From Flavobacterium sp. ACN6 (GTDB lineage Bacteria; Bacteroidota; Bacteroidia; Flavobacteriales; Flavobacteriaceae), in the NCBI RefSeq assembly GCF_002304005.1, contig NZ_MRCQ01000002.1:1-64000 (forward strand): DNA of 64,000 bases, written 5' to 3'. This document shows, piece after piece, positions 1 through 9,482 of this stretch. Both the position numbers and the translations under genes were made by a program. The notes below the pieces were generated by a model. It ran no database searches and was not told where the DNA came from. It saw nothing but the letters and a program-made list of their open reading frames with translations. Position 1 is the stretch's first letter; each line of letters opens with the position of its first letter.

Positions 1-121
1 TGCATACGCGTTACGCACCCGTGCGCCGGTCTCTATCTCCGAAGAAATATACCCCTCGACTTGCATGTGTTAAGCCTGCCGCTAGCGTTCATCCTGAGCC
101 AGGATCAAACTCTTCATCGTA
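1..121 (-). rRNA. 16S ribosomal RNA, 5' end only (truncated by window edge)
   Basis: Read on the minus strand, positions 117 to 91 give GAAGAGTTTGATCCTGGCTC and continue into CAGGATGAACGCTAGCGGCAG and the ACACATGCAAGTCGA segment, the universal 16S 5' end including the 27F primer site. The gene runs off the left edge. The mature 5' end is placed at about 117-121 by analogy with E. coli. An ORF that overlaps it on the plus strand (61-360) is a shadow of the rRNA and its leader. Confidence 0.97.
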
Positions 122-305
122 TATTGTATGCCTTAAATAAATCAAGACTAATTATTATGCGATGTTTTCTCTATCGGTTCTTATCGAATCTCTCGATTCT
201 ATTACTCTTATTCTTTTGTCTCATCCTGCGACGAGACGGCTGTCAATTCAATATGTCTACGAACGTGTTCTTCTTTTTAATTTCGCTTGTGTTGCAAAGC
301 GGGTG

Positions 306-337
306 CAAAAGTAGAAAACTTATTTCAAACCGGCAAA
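306..337 (-). promoter_or_regulatory. rRNA operon promoter P1 (nearest to 16S)
   Basis: On the minus strand TTTG (337-334) is followed after 20 nt by TACTTTTG (313-306), an exact match to the Bacteroidota sigma-A pattern TTG-N19/21-TAnnTTTG. CACCCGC follows directly, as at the two upstream promoters. The start site would lie near 300, giving a leader of about 180 nt to the mature 16S end. Confidence 0.8.
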
Positions 338-430
338 TGTTTTTTGAAGTTTTTTTTTAGAAAATTTCTTTTCCTTTTTTCCTTCTAAACCTTACCAATC
401 TTTCAATGAACTTTCCCTGTTTGCGGGGTG

Positions 431-461
431 CAAATGTAACATCCGTTTTCAAATCTCACAA
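431..461 (-). promoter_or_regulatory. rRNA operon promoter P2
   Basis: On the minus strand TTG (461-459), a 20-nt spacer and TACATTTG (438-431) match the Bacteroidota consensus. The next bases are CACCCCGCAAAC. It sits 125 bp upstream of P1 in the same orientation. Confidence 0.78.
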
Positions 462-550
462 GCTTTTTTGAATCTTTTTTTGAAAAAACTTTTCAGTTTA
501 AAATTCAATGCCTGTCAGTGTTTCAGTGAACGTTGTCGTTGTTGCGGGTG

Positions 551-580
551 CAAAAGTACCACCTTTATTTACATTTACAA
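551..580 (-). promoter_or_regulatory. rRNA operon promoter P3 (most distal)
   Basis: On the minus strand TTG (580-578), a 19-nt spacer and TACTTTTG (558-551) match the consensus, followed by CACCCGCAAC. It is 120 bp upstream of P2. A GCTTGT context around the -33 element is shared with P2. Confidence 0.78.
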
Positions 581-1195
581 GCCTTTTTTTTATATTTTTT
601 CCATGTTTTAAACGCTTTTTTCTTAACACTCTGATAACTGCTTATTTACAAAACTAATTTTTTCATTATGCTGTAAGTTTTTTCTTCATTAGAGTGCCAT
701 TCTTATATTTTTAATACTTTTTGCAATCCATATTTTGTCAATTTTATATTCCTGACGGTACTTTTTTGCTATTTATCTCCTCTTTTATCCCTTTCCTTCT
801 TTTGAAAACTACTGCCCTAGCCCCGAATTAAAAATAAATTCCAATTTTTTAAAACCCAAATTCCAATTTTCTTGGATTGTAGGATATTGGACGCGGGCTT
901 CGACTTCGCTCAGCCTGACAATCGGTATTTGAATTCTAAAAACTTCCTTTGTCATTAAATAGGCTTCGACTTCGCTCAGCCTGACAAATGGTATTTGAAT
1001 TCTAAAACTTCCTTTGTCATTAAATTGGCTTCGACTTCGTTCAGCCTGACATCACTGTAATTATGATTTGGTTTTGATTGACAAATCAGATTTTTAATAA
1101 CACCTGCGTTACGCATAAGACGCACTGCTGTGCGTCTCTACAGAAAATTGGATTTTAATTAATTTTATACATATATATAGGTATATAAAAAAGCA
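581..1195. other. AT-rich intergenic region with repeats, no gene seen
   Basis: Between the distal rRNA promoter and the GH3 cluster I see no credible ORF. The part up to about 890 is very AT-rich and could act as an upstream element for the rRNA promoters. It is followed by a tandem repeat and by a short inverted repeat near 1119-1140 built on AGACGCACTGCTGTGCGTCT. Confidence 0.6.
896..1050. repeat. Three tandem copies of a ~65-bp unit with the TTCGACTTCGCTCAG core
   Basis: Copies begin at 896, 962 and 1027, each with GGCTTCGACTTCGCTCAGCC (the third has one change). The first two carry a following stretch ending in TTCCTTTGTCATTAAAT. The same core recurs elsewhere in the window, singly (27924-27948) or as facing pairs (41416-41473, 43954-44022), so it belongs to a dispersed family. 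Confidence 0.85.
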
Positions 1196-1225
1196 AACCC
1201 GACAGGTTTCAAAACCTGTCGGGTT
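1196..1225. repeat. Palindromic repeat PAL1 (AACCCGACAGG family)
   Basis: AACCCGACAGGTTT, one base, then the inverse complement ending CCTGTCGGGTT: a near-perfect 14-bp stem. Three more copies sit in the array at 28430-28696. It may act as a transcription end for either side, but no T-run follows, so I list it as a dispersed repeat. Confidence 0.85.
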
Positions 1226-1312
1226 GTGTGAATAAAATCTACTCCTATATATAGTATCTCTATGGTTTTTATTAAAGCGAATGTATACTATATATAATAG
1301 GTCTTGAAGAAT

Positions 1313-1342
1313 AAAAAAAACCGCCTCAGGGTTGAGACAGTT
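1313..1342 (-). terminator. Rho-independent terminator of the GH3 cluster
   Basis: On the minus strand AACTGTCTC and GAGGCGGTT pair (9 bp with two G-U pairs, loop AACCCT), followed by eight T residues. It lies 25 bp past the stop codon of the last glycosidase gene, where the cluster should end. Confidence 0.85.
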
Positions 1343-1366
1343 TTACCAACAAATAACTAACTAAAA

Positions 1367-3817
1367 CTAAGGTTTAAGTTCAGTAAACTTTGAGTCTAAT
1401 TCAAAAGCTTTCTTTACTTTTTCTACAGTAATTTCTTTTTCCACAGAAAATGATGCTGTTTGTTTAATATTTAAAGAAGATGCTCCTAAAAGTACTTTGT
1501 ATTCTCCCGCTTCAGCAATCCATGCGCTTTTATTTTCTAAGAAGGAAGCCAAATCTTTTGGAGATAAAGTCAAAGTCAATGTTTGGCTTTCACCTGGTTT
1601 TAATTCTTTCGTTTTTCCAAAAGCTTTTAATTCTTCTTTAGGTTTATCAATTGATTTTGATGGAGCAGAAAGATAAAGTTGTACTACTTCTTTTCCAGAT
1701 ACTTTACCTGTATTTTTTACTGTAACAGAAACTGTCAATTTATCTTTGAAAGATGGAGAACTTAATTTTATACCAGAATAATCAAACGTTGTGTATGAAG
1801 TTCCAAATCCGAATTCGTAAGATGGTTTAATGTTGAAAGTATTGAAATAACGGTATCCAACATACACCCCTTCTTCATAAGTAACTTCTTTCGGATTATC
1901 TACAGGAAATCCAGGGAAGTTTTTTGCCGAAGGTGTATCAGAATATTTAGCAGGGAAAGTCATCGTCAGTTTTCCAGATGGATTTATTTTTCCTGAAACC
2001 ACATCGGCAACAGAATGTCCGCCTTCCTGACCTGGCTGCCACGCTAATAAAATAGCGTCTACTTTATCTTTCCAAGAAGCTGTTTCAATTACACCGCCAA
2101 TATTTAAAATAACTACAACTTTTTTTCCTTTGGCATGAAAAGCTTTTGAAATCTTATCCAGCATTTGAATTTCTTCATCGGCCATATTGAAATCGTTATT
2201 CACAACTCTGTCTCCGCCTTCTCCTGAGTTTCTTCCCAAAGTCACAAAGGCAATTTCTGAACTTGCTGCTTTCTTAGCGATAAAAGCATCATCCATTTTA
2301 AGTTCTGGAAGTCTTTCTGGCAAGGCTAAAATTCCTCTGGCCTTTCTATTTTCAATTTCAGCTGCTACTTCTTTTTCTGCATGCGGTTTGTATAAGTCAA
2401 CCAATTCTTTGTCTAATTTGTAACCTGCTGCGGTCAATCCTTCTAAAAGAGAAACGGTGTGTTTATTGTTTACGCTTCCACTTCCTGTTCCGCCTGTAAT
2501 CCAAGCGTAAGACGTAACTCCAAATACCGAAACCTCTTTTTGTTTGTTTGCAAAAGGCAATGCATTGTTTGTGTTTTTAAGCAAAACCATCCCCTCTGCA
2601 GCCGCATTTCTTGTTACAGCAGCATTTTTAGTCAAATTTGGTTTGTCGCTGTATTTGTATTTTGCGAAGGTTGGCGTACGGAAAATATATTCTAAAATTC
2701 TTTTCGCATTTGTATTGGCAACTTCCTGAGATAATTTTCCTGAATTTAAAGCTTCTAATAATGCTTTTTTCTGAACTGGAATTCCCGGCATCAATAAATC
2801 GTTTCCAGCTATCATTTGCTGCACTACATCAGAGTTTGAACCTTTTGAAATCGATTCAAAACCTGGAAAACCACCAAACCAATCGGTCATTACAATTCCT
2901 TTAAAACCCCATTCGTCTCTCAAAACCTGAGTTAAAAGATCTTTTCGGTCAGAAGTATACGTTCCGTTTAATTTGTTGTAGGATGACATTACTGTCCAAG
3001 GCTGTGATTCTTTAACTGTGATTTCAAAACCTTTTAAATACAATTCTCTAATCGCTCTTTCAGAAACGTGGGCATTAATTGTTAAACGGTTACTTTCTTC
3101 ATTATTTACAGCAAAATGTTTAATTGAAGTTCCAACTCCCTGCGACTGAATTCCGTTAACTATTGCCGCAGCGGTTTTTCCAGAAATCAATGGATCTTCT
3201 GAATAATATTCGAAGTTTCTTCCGTTCAAAGGATTTCTGTGGATGTTTAAAGCTGGTGCTAATAAAACATCTACGCCATATTCTTTTACTTCATTCCCCA
3301 TTGCTTTTCCCACTTCTTCCAAAAGTGCTTTATTCCAGGTTGAAGCTAAAGCAGTCCCAACAGGAAATGCTGTTGCATAATACGTTTTGCTATCATTGTC
3401 TCTTGTTGGCTGAATTCTTAAACCTGCAGGACCATCGGCTACAACCGTTGCAGGAATTCCGAATCTTTCAAAAGCTGCAGTTCCACCCGCTGCTCCAGGA
3501 ACTAAACCTTGTTTAGAATCTCCAACTGGGCCTGTTAAAACTTCGATTCCTGGCATTCCGGTTCCAATCAATAATTCTACTTTTTCTGCATTGGTCATTT
3601 CTTTGATGATCGCATCAATTCTTTCATTAACTGAAAGACGACTGTCTTCCCAAGGATCTAATTTTCCGTTTCTGTTAAAATCCTTAAAAGTAAATCCTTT
3701 AATAGTAACAAGCGGTGGATTTGTTTCATCATTTGGAACAGAATTCCAAGACAAATTTGAAAGTACCAACGCGGTTAAAAGCGTTAGTTTTCCTGTTTTT
3801 ATAATTTTATGTTTCAT
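1367..3817 (-). CDS. Secreted glycoside hydrolase family 3 beta-glucosidase-like enzyme
   Basis: This 816-residue protein should hydrolyse beta-linked glucosides or related oligosaccharides in the periplasm. A signal peptide covers about residues 1-28. A calcium-loop-like motif DFNRNGKLDPWED (46-58) precedes the GH3 barrel. The substrate-binding KHFAVNNEE is at 233-241 and the nucleophile is the Asp of VMTDW (D312). The second alpha/beta domain and a C-terminal fibronectin-III-like domain (GKEVVQLYLSAP, about 730 onward) complete the usual BglX-type architecture, and the length is normal. It is the last gene of the minus-strand cluster, 27 bp after the hydrolase gene and followed by a terminator. 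Exact substrate specificity cannot be read from sequence. Confidence 0.93.
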   Translation of the reverse strand: MKHKIIKTGKLTLLTALVLSNLSWNSVPNDETNPPLVTIKGFTFKDFNRNGKLDPWEDSRLSVNERIDAIIKEMTNAEKVELLIGTGMPGIEVLTGPVGDSKQGLVPGAAGGTAAFERFGIPATVVADGPAGLRIQPTRDNDSKTYYATAFPVGTALASTWNKALLEEVGKAMGNEVKEYGVDVLLAPALNIHRNPLNGRNFEYYSEDPLISGKTAAAIVNGIQSQGVGTSIKHFAVNNEESNRLTINAHVSERAIRELYLKGFEITVKESQPWTVMSSYNKLNGTYTSDRKDLLTQVLRDEWGFKGIVMTDWFGGFPGFESISKGSNSDVVQQMIAGNDLLMPGIPVQKKALLEALNSGKLSQEVANTNAKRILEYIFRTPTFAKYKYSDKPNLTKNAAVTRNAAAEGMVLLKNTNNALPFANKQKEVSVFGVTSYAWITGGTGSGSVNNKHTVSLLEGLTAAGYKLDKELVDLYKPHAEKEVAAEIENRKARGILALPERLPELKMDDAFIAKKAASSEIAFVTLGRNSGEGGDRVVNNDFNMADEEIQMLDKISKAFHAKGKKVVVILNIGGVIETASWKDKVDAILLAWQPGQEGGHSVADVVSGKINPSGKLTMTFPAKYSDTPSAKNFPGFPVDNPKEVTYEEGVYVGYRYFNTFNIKPSYEFGFGTSYTTFDYSGIKLSSPSFKDKLTVSVTVKNTGKVSGKEVVQLYLSAPSKSIDKPKEELKAFGKTKELKPGESQTLTLTLSPKDLASFLENKSAWIAEAGEYKVLLGASSLNIKQTASFSVEKEITVEKVKKAFELDSKFTELKP

Positions 3818-3844
3818 ATGTAGATAATTTAAATTGTCAGTTTA

Positions 3845-4732
3845 TTAATTTAGAAATCCTTGTAATGTCAGCCATTCTTCAAATCGTGTTTCCCAAGAAT
3901 CAACTGGCAGATTTTGTTTTCCTGTGCCAAAGCCGTGACCTCCTTTTGAGTACATATGTAATTCAACACTTTGTCCAGCCTCAAGCCATTTGTTATACAT
4001 TTGAATACTTCTTGGAGCCAGTTTTAATTGATCGTCACTGGCTGCGCAAACAAACATTGGAATCTTTTTTTCTGGAACAGCAACACTCAAAAGTTCTGGT
4101 CTTGGGCCTCCGTAAATATTGGCTACAAAATCAGGAAGCTGCTCTTTTTTATTGTCTAAAACTGTTTCCATTGCTACTGTACTTCCTGCAGAAAATCCAA
4201 TTATGCCGACTTTTTTAACATCGATTCCGTATTTTGAAGCATTGTTTCTAACATAATTTAAAGCCGTTTTTCCATCATGTGCAGCAAGTTGGATAGTCGC
4301 CAAAGAGTTTTTTTCAAAAACAGCTCGGTCTTTTAATTTGTCCATCATTTCTCTAGCGGGATCATTGGTTTCGGTTTTGTTCAAACGGTATTTTAAAACA
4401 AAAGCCGTGATTCCTTTTTTGCTCAAAATTTCGGCTAATTCTTTTCCTTCTCTATTTATGGATAAACTTTGAAATCCTCCGCCTGGAGCGATTACAATTG
4501 CTGTTCCTGTATTTTTAACTCCTTTTGGAACCTGATAAACTAATAAAGATGGATCTGTCACATTGTAAACAACCTCTGTTTTAAAAAGATCAGAATACAT
4601 TTGGGCTTCTGTCTGTGTCCAGTTTTCAGATCCCGGTGCTTTTCCAGCGTAAAGTTTTATTGTTTCTTGCGCCTTTGCTGTTGTGCCTAAAAGCAGGCAG
4701 AAAGCAAATAGCATTGTAATTTTGTTTTTCAT
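3845..4732 (-). CDS. Secreted alpha/beta hydrolase, acetyl-esterase-like
   Basis: The protein has a signal peptide (MKNKITMLFAFCLLLG..AQ), an oxyanion-region HGG-like APGGG, the nucleophile elbow GFSAGS and a C-terminal GGHGFG that supplies the catalytic His. This is the layout of the carbohydrate acetyl-esterase/dienelactone-hydrolase group often found with hemicellulose enzymes. An in-frame ATG at 4768 lies inside the palindromic repeat 4763-4862. I therefore start at 4732, where the signal peptide begins (295 residues). It sits between the two GH3 genes and probably removes ester groups from the same glycan. Confidence 0.85.
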   Translation of the reverse strand: MKNKITMLFAFCLLLGTTAKAQETIKLYAGKAPGSENWTQTEAQMYSDLFKTEVVYNVTDPSLLVYQVPKGVKNTGTAIVIAPGGGFQSLSINREGKELAEILSKKGITAFVLKYRLNKTETNDPAREMMDKLKDRAVFEKNSLATIQLAAHDGKTALNYVRNNASKYGIDVKKVGIIGFSAGSTVAMETVLDNKKEQLPDFVANIYGGPRPELLSVAVPEKKIPMFVCAASDDQLKLAPRSIQMYNKWLEAGQSVELHMYSKGGHGFGTGKQNLPVDSWETRFEEWLTLQGFLN

Positions 4733-4762
4733 GTTGTTTGTGGTATTTGTTTTTTGTTTTTT

Positions 4763-4862
4763 TGTCATCCTGAGGAACGAAGGATCACACTAGGAACTCC
4801 GCATAGTAATTCGCCAATCTTTGTCGAGCTATTTGTGTGATCCTTCGTTCCTCAGGATGACA
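4763..4862. repeat. 100-bp palindromic repeat (TGTCATCCTGAGGAACGAAGG family)
   Basis: The outer arms TGTCATCCTGAGGAACGAAG and CTTCGTTCCTCAGGATGACA are exact inverse complements, and an inner segment holds CGCCAATCTTTGTCGAGCT. A second copy lies at 18821-18920 with the inner segment inverted. Here it separates two genes of one apparent operon, so the transcript would contain a very long hairpin. Confidence 0.9.
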
Positions 4863-4898
4863 ACATTACGTTGTATCGGTTTAAAATCATGTAAAAAA

Positions 4899-7211
4899 TT
4901 ACTGCTTCTTATAAACCTCAGTTCTGGCGTCTTTAATAACACCTTTCCAATTTAATCCGTAAGCGAAATCATAAACATTACCTTCGCTGTCTTTGTGGGA
5001 AATCATATCATAAGGAACGTCTTCGAATTGTTTTTCGACCGTTTCCATATTTGCAGGCATTTGCACGGGAAGCAATCCTGAAGGTTCTGTTTTACCTGAA
5101 ATAATATCTAAAACAGCCTGAGATGAAACTCCGAAATTCAATACAATTCCGTCAACTTGGTTTTCGAATTCATTAAAAATCATTGGCTTTGAAGCGGTAA
5201 CCGAAACAATAACAGGTTTTCCGTTCATCATATCTTTGGTGTCGAGAATAGTTCTCAAATCCATCGTATTGGCAACGGTAACGGTTTTATTTTTGTACGT
5301 TCTGTCTTTAATTGTCGGATCAATAACCTGATCTCCAGCCGCGATACTTTTTTCTCTGGCTTCTGTTGCTGTATATGTTCCGTATTGAAGTGAAATCGGC
5401 ACATAACCGTTGCTTCCGTTTTGTCTGTCTTTTAAATCATAACCACCTTCTAAACTTTGTGGACTTGTTACAAAAACAATAGCAAAATCAGCTTTTGACG
5501 GATCTTCAGTTACGTTATAATATTTTTTAACCAATTCTAAATTTACTGGATATTCTAGTTTTGGCTGACTCGCAACGCCCCACCAATCTTTGGTTGAAGC
5601 TGTATAAATCTTCGGAATAAAAACTGTTTTCTTTTCTTTTAATGGTAAAACCGAAGCTTTGTTTTTTAGCAATACAACCGATTTTAACTGCGCCTCATAT
5701 CCTGCTTTCATAAACTCAGGATTTCCAACAACCGCTATAGTTTCGTCAACATTCAAATATGGATTTTCAAAAAGGCCAACTCTAAAAATGTTCTTCAATA
5801 AACGAACAGCAGATCTTTCAAAACGCGCTCTCATAAACGGTTCACCAAATTCTTTGACTCCCATTTCATAAGCTGCCAAAACTGGCTTTTTATCATTGTT
5901 TCCTCCAAACTGGTCCACTCCTGCAATAATGGCTTTGTAATGTCTTTCATTAATCGAAAGATTTTCGACTCCCCAAGGTTTTCCGGCAAAAAGATTTGGA
6001 GTTTTTCCTTCATCACCAGTCACTAACCAATCTGTACAAACTACTCCATCATAACCGTATTTATCTCTTAATAAATCTGTAATGATATATTTACTGTAAC
6101 CGTTAGCTACGTTTTCATTGTATTTTTTATCCTGATCAAAAGTGATGGTATAATATGGCATAACAGCCGAAGCTTTACTTGTTTTTCCTTTCAACTTGAA
6201 AGCACCATTAATAAACGGATCAATATGCTGCTGTAAATTATTTCCAGGATAAACGGCAAATTTTCCATACGCCCAGTGTCCGTCACGTCCGCCTTCTTCA
6301 GCACCGCCACTCGGCCAGTGTTTTACCATAGCATTTACACTTTTGTAACCCCAGCCGTCTTTTATTTCGTCTTTTCCGTATGAAGTTTGAAAACCATCGA
6401 TATAAGCTCTTCCCATATCTCTGGTTAAGGCTGGGCTTTCGCCGAAGGTCATCGAAATTCTGTACCATCTTGGCTCAGAACCTAAATCAATTTGCGGTGA
6501 TAACGCTGTTGCAATTCCTAGTGCGCGATATTCTTTGGCTGCGATTTGACCAAACTGTTCTACAATTTTTGGATCAAAAGTAGAGGCCATTCCTAAACCG
6601 TCAGGCCACATTGAGATTGTTCCTCCTGCTCCAGCGTTAAACTCAGACGTTACATTTGCGGTATGACGCGGATCTGTACTGGTATTACTTGGAATTCCTA
6701 ATCCAATTCCTTCTACAAAAGCCTGCATTTGGTTGTTCCATAAAGCAGCTGTTTCTGGACTTTGAACACTTGTAATTAATACATGACGCAGATTATCCTC
6801 TTTTAAAAATGCTTTTTGCTGATCTGTTAAATCATAAGCTTTTGCATTACTTTCTGGAAATGTTTTTCCGTTATAAGTTCCAGCATTATATCCAGCAAAT
6901 CCAGCAGGTAATGCCTGATGGCGACTATATAGCATTAATCCGGCAATTTGTTCAACAGACATTTTTGAAGCTAAATCTTTGGCTCTTTCATCTGCCGAAA
7001 GGCGCCAGTCTTCATATTTATCAAGCTTTCCGTTTTTGTTTAAATCTTTAAATTTCTTTCCGCTTTCGGTTAAGATTTTGATGCCAGATTCGGGAGAATA
7101 TCCCAAATCTGCACCTTTATTATTTTTAACAATCGTAAATTTTTCCTCTTGCGCATTGGCTGTAACACTTATTAAAAAAGCGAAACTGGCTGTTATGATT
7201 ATTTTTTTCAT
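4899..7211 (-). CDS. Secreted glycoside hydrolase family 3 enzyme
   Basis: This 770-residue GH3 protein has a signal peptide (residues 1-20, ending ANAQ), a calcium-loop-like DLNKNGKLDKYED (56-68) as in its neighbour, a KHWPSGGAEEGGRDGHW segment (297-313) and the nucleophile Asp in VVCTDW (D394). It belongs to a different GH3 subgroup from the 1367-3817 protein because the barrel sequence diverges strongly and the C-terminal fibronectin-like domain is missing or very short. The pair may cut different linkages of the same glycan. The gene begins 12 bp after the TonB-dependent receptor gene, so the two are co-transcribed. Confidence 0.92.
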   Translation of the reverse strand: MKKIIITASFAFLISVTANAQEEKFTIVKNNKGADLGYSPESGIKILTESGKKFKDLNKNGKLDKYEDWRLSADERAKDLASKMSVEQIAGLMLYSRHQALPAGFAGYNAGTYNGKTFPESNAKAYDLTDQQKAFLKEDNLRHVLITSVQSPETAALWNNQMQAFVEGIGLGIPSNTSTDPRHTANVTSEFNAGAGGTISMWPDGLGMASTFDPKIVEQFGQIAAKEYRALGIATALSPQIDLGSEPRWYRISMTFGESPALTRDMGRAYIDGFQTSYGKDEIKDGWGYKSVNAMVKHWPSGGAEEGGRDGHWAYGKFAVYPGNNLQQHIDPFINGAFKLKGKTSKASAVMPYYTITFDQDKKYNENVANGYSKYIITDLLRDKYGYDGVVCTDWLVTGDEGKTPNLFAGKPWGVENLSINERHYKAIIAGVDQFGGNNDKKPVLAAYEMGVKEFGEPFMRARFERSAVRLLKNIFRVGLFENPYLNVDETIAVVGNPEFMKAGYEAQLKSVVLLKNKASVLPLKEKKTVFIPKIYTASTKDWWGVASQPKLEYPVNLELVKKYYNVTEDPSKADFAIVFVTSPQSLEGGYDLKDRQNGSNGYVPISLQYGTYTATEAREKSIAAGDQVIDPTIKDRTYKNKTVTVANTMDLRTILDTKDMMNGKPVIVSVTASKPMIFNEFENQVDGIVLNFGVSSQAVLDIISGKTEPSGLLPVQMPANMETVEKQFEDVPYDMISHKDSEGNVYDFAYGLNWKGVIKDARTEVYKKQ

Positions 7212-7223
7212 GCCAAATAAAAT

Positions 7224-9482
7224 TTAGAATCTGAAATTAAGAGAAGCTTCTAAAGTAAATGGACGGATGTAAGATCCAACCAAAAGCTGATCGTAATAAG
7301 CCGAAGCATCTGTAATTAACTCAGCGCCGTTGATTGTTCCTTTTGCTCCTGTTTGATTTAAGAAGTTTACTGCTGTTAAACCAATATCAAAATGGTTATT
7401 GATTTTATAATTTACACCTCCAAAAGTTTCCCATCTTGGTGCAAAAAACAAAGCATTAGTCTGATTCGCATATTGTTTACTGAAATAGCGGAAACTAGCC
7501 CAAAGTTTGAAATCTTTATAAGTATAACTTGGATCGATTTCCATCAATACTTTAGAAATTTCCAAAACGTTTTTATCGTTATAAGAATAGCTGTTTCCAA
7601 AGGCATTGAAATCGTAATTCTTGTAAACTGGGTCTTGAAAAGTAATTAAATAATGAAGATTAAATCCTTTGAATGGTGAAGTTACGATGTCTGTTGTCCA
7701 GCCCAAAGTCTGAATATCGTAGAAAACCGTCGCTACTTCTGATTGACTTGCATCTGCTGGATTTACTAAATTCAATCTCGCTTGGTAATTATTTCTTGTC
7801 AAGTAAGTTGCCTGAGAAACGACACTAAATTTTTCGTGATTGAAATACAATCCAAAAGCGGCTAAAGGACTTTTTGTTTTAGCCATATTTGGTGCAACAG
7901 CACCAGAATAACTTTCTAACTGTCCATTTTTTTCTGTATAAGTAAAATCGGCAAGGATTCCTGCTTTCTTTGTTACTTTATAAACCGCATTAATAGAACC
8001 TCCTAAATGAAACCAGTTGTTATCAAAATACGTTTTCTGACTTGGATCAAATACTAAATCTGGTGTTCTTGCTGTCAAATAATAGTCTCCTTTTAATTTA
8101 TGGTATCTTAAATTAACACCATAAGCCAAACTCAAACGATCGTTAACTGTCCAGTTATCAGAAAAATATCCTGATAATTTATTTTCGAAACCGTTGTGGT
8201 ATTCACCGCCGACATTGTAATTATAAAATCCGTCAGCATCTGTGTTTGAAGTACCGCCTGGAGTATTACGAACCAATTTATCAGGATTCGCACTTACTGT
8301 TTGGTTAAAGAATGATCTGCTTGAAGTAAAATCATCAACTTGATAATAGTATTCCAACAATCCAAATCTCCATTTGTGTTTTTCAATATTTTTGGTAATT
8401 TCAAATCTAGACAAAGCTGTTTTTGTAGGCGTACCGTCTGTGTATAAACCCAACATTGAGTTTACGTTCCCCACATAAGCATTGCCGTTTGATTTGTATG
8501 TGAAATTATCTGCTGCATCTGCCTGAAAAATACCAAGCGGTATTGCAATCAGCTGCGAAGCTTCGGCATAACGAAAACGAGTTGAGAATGTAAATTTCCA
8601 ATCATTAGCCAAATCATAATTTCCTAAAATATCGAAAGTATGTGAAGTTGACGCCGCATCACTTCCGCCCATATCGGCAAATTTAGTTTCGCCACTTAGA
8701 ATATCTTTAAATTTCATGATTCCGTCATTCACGATATACGAATCACGTCCGATTTTAAAGTCATTATATTCTTCTACTTTTCCGCCTTCTTTATATCTAA
8801 AAACGGCATAATTAGTTAAAGAAGCTGAGTTCGCATATTTGTACAAAAAGCTGATTTGTCCTTTTCCGTTATTAAATTTCTTGGTTAGGCCTGCTCTGTA
8901 GATTTGTGTTCTGTCCGAGTATTTAGCGAATTTCAAATCAAATGAATTCGGGTCAAAATTGGCATAAGCGCCCATTGTATAAGACCAGCCTTTTGCCAGA
9001 GGTCCAGAAACATTTAAGTCGCCTTTCATCCATCCAAAACTTGAACCTGAAAAATTACCTACAACTTCTAATTTATCTGTTCCAAGTTTAGTATAAGAGT
9101 TCACGGCAAAACCTAAATCTCCGGTTGTAATTGCAGCTTCTCCCATTTTCAATAGTCCAGTGCGGCCTAAGCTTGTGCTTTGTCTCCAAGTACGATTAGG
9201 GAGTTCAGGCCAGAAATAATATACTACGGGTAAATCGTTTTCCTGAATTGTTATTCCTCCAACTGATGAAGGTAAACCAATATTTACATCACGCGGGCCA
9301 GTATTGTTGGCTGCGTTTAGCATTACATTTCTATTTTTTTCTTCTTTGGTATCCGTCTCGACGATTTTGGTTAAAGTTTTTGTCGAATCTATAGGTTTCG
9401 GCTGTTTTTTATTGTCTTGAGAAAAGGCGTTTATTGCTGGCAAAACAGACATACAAAGTGCTGCCATTAGCATTTTTTTCAT
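7224..9482 (-). CDS. TonB-dependent outer-membrane receptor
   Basis: The 752-residue protein starts with a signal peptide (ending AFSQ), continues with a plug-like region (about 50-145), then a beta-barrel rich in alternating aromatic and polar residues and ends EASLNFRF, the typical C-terminal OMP strand with a terminal Phe. It lacks the carboxypeptidase-D-like N-terminal extension of SusC proteins, and no SusD partner is adjacent. It is the first gene of the cluster and probably imports the oligosaccharide that the two GH3 enzymes and the esterase process. The promoter must lie in the 392-bp gap it shares with the NUDIX regulator. Confidence 0.85.
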   Translation of the reverse strand: MKKMLMAALCMSVLPAINAFSQDNKKQPKPIDSTKTLTKIVETDTKEEKNRNVMLNAANNTGPRDVNIGLPSSVGGITIQENDLPVVYYFWPELPNRTWRQSTSLGRTGLLKMGEAAITTGDLGFAVNSYTKLGTDKLEVVGNFSGSSFGWMKGDLNVSGPLAKGWSYTMGAYANFDPNSFDLKFAKYSDRTQIYRAGLTKKFNNGKGQISFLYKYANSASLTNYAVFRYKEGGKVEEYNDFKIGRDSYIVNDGIMKFKDILSGETKFADMGGSDAASTSHTFDILGNYDLANDWKFTFSTRFRYAEASQLIAIPLGIFQADAADNFTYKSNGNAYVGNVNSMLGLYTDGTPTKTALSRFEITKNIEKHKWRFGLLEYYYQVDDFTSSRSFFNQTVSANPDKLVRNTPGGTSNTDADGFYNYNVGGEYHNGFENKLSGYFSDNWTVNDRLSLAYGVNLRYHKLKGDYYLTARTPDLVFDPSQKTYFDNNWFHLGGSINAVYKVTKKAGILADFTYTEKNGQLESYSGAVAPNMAKTKSPLAAFGLYFNHEKFSVVSQATYLTRNNYQARLNLVNPADASQSEVATVFYDIQTLGWTTDIVTSPFKGFNLHYLITFQDPVYKNYDFNAFGNSYSYNDKNVLEISKVLMEIDPSYTYKDFKLWASFRYFSKQYANQTNALFFAPRWETFGGVNYKINNHFDIGLTAVNFLNQTGAKGTINGAELITDASAYYDQLLVGSYIRPFTLEASLNFRF

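Noticed and set aside
61..360. 99-codon ORF at the left edge
   Set aside because: It is the antisense of the 16S 5' end and its leader, with promoters inside it.
4733..4768. N-terminal extension of the alpha/beta hydrolase to the ATG at 4768
   Set aside because: The ATG lies within a dispersed repeat and the extension would precede a complete signal peptide.
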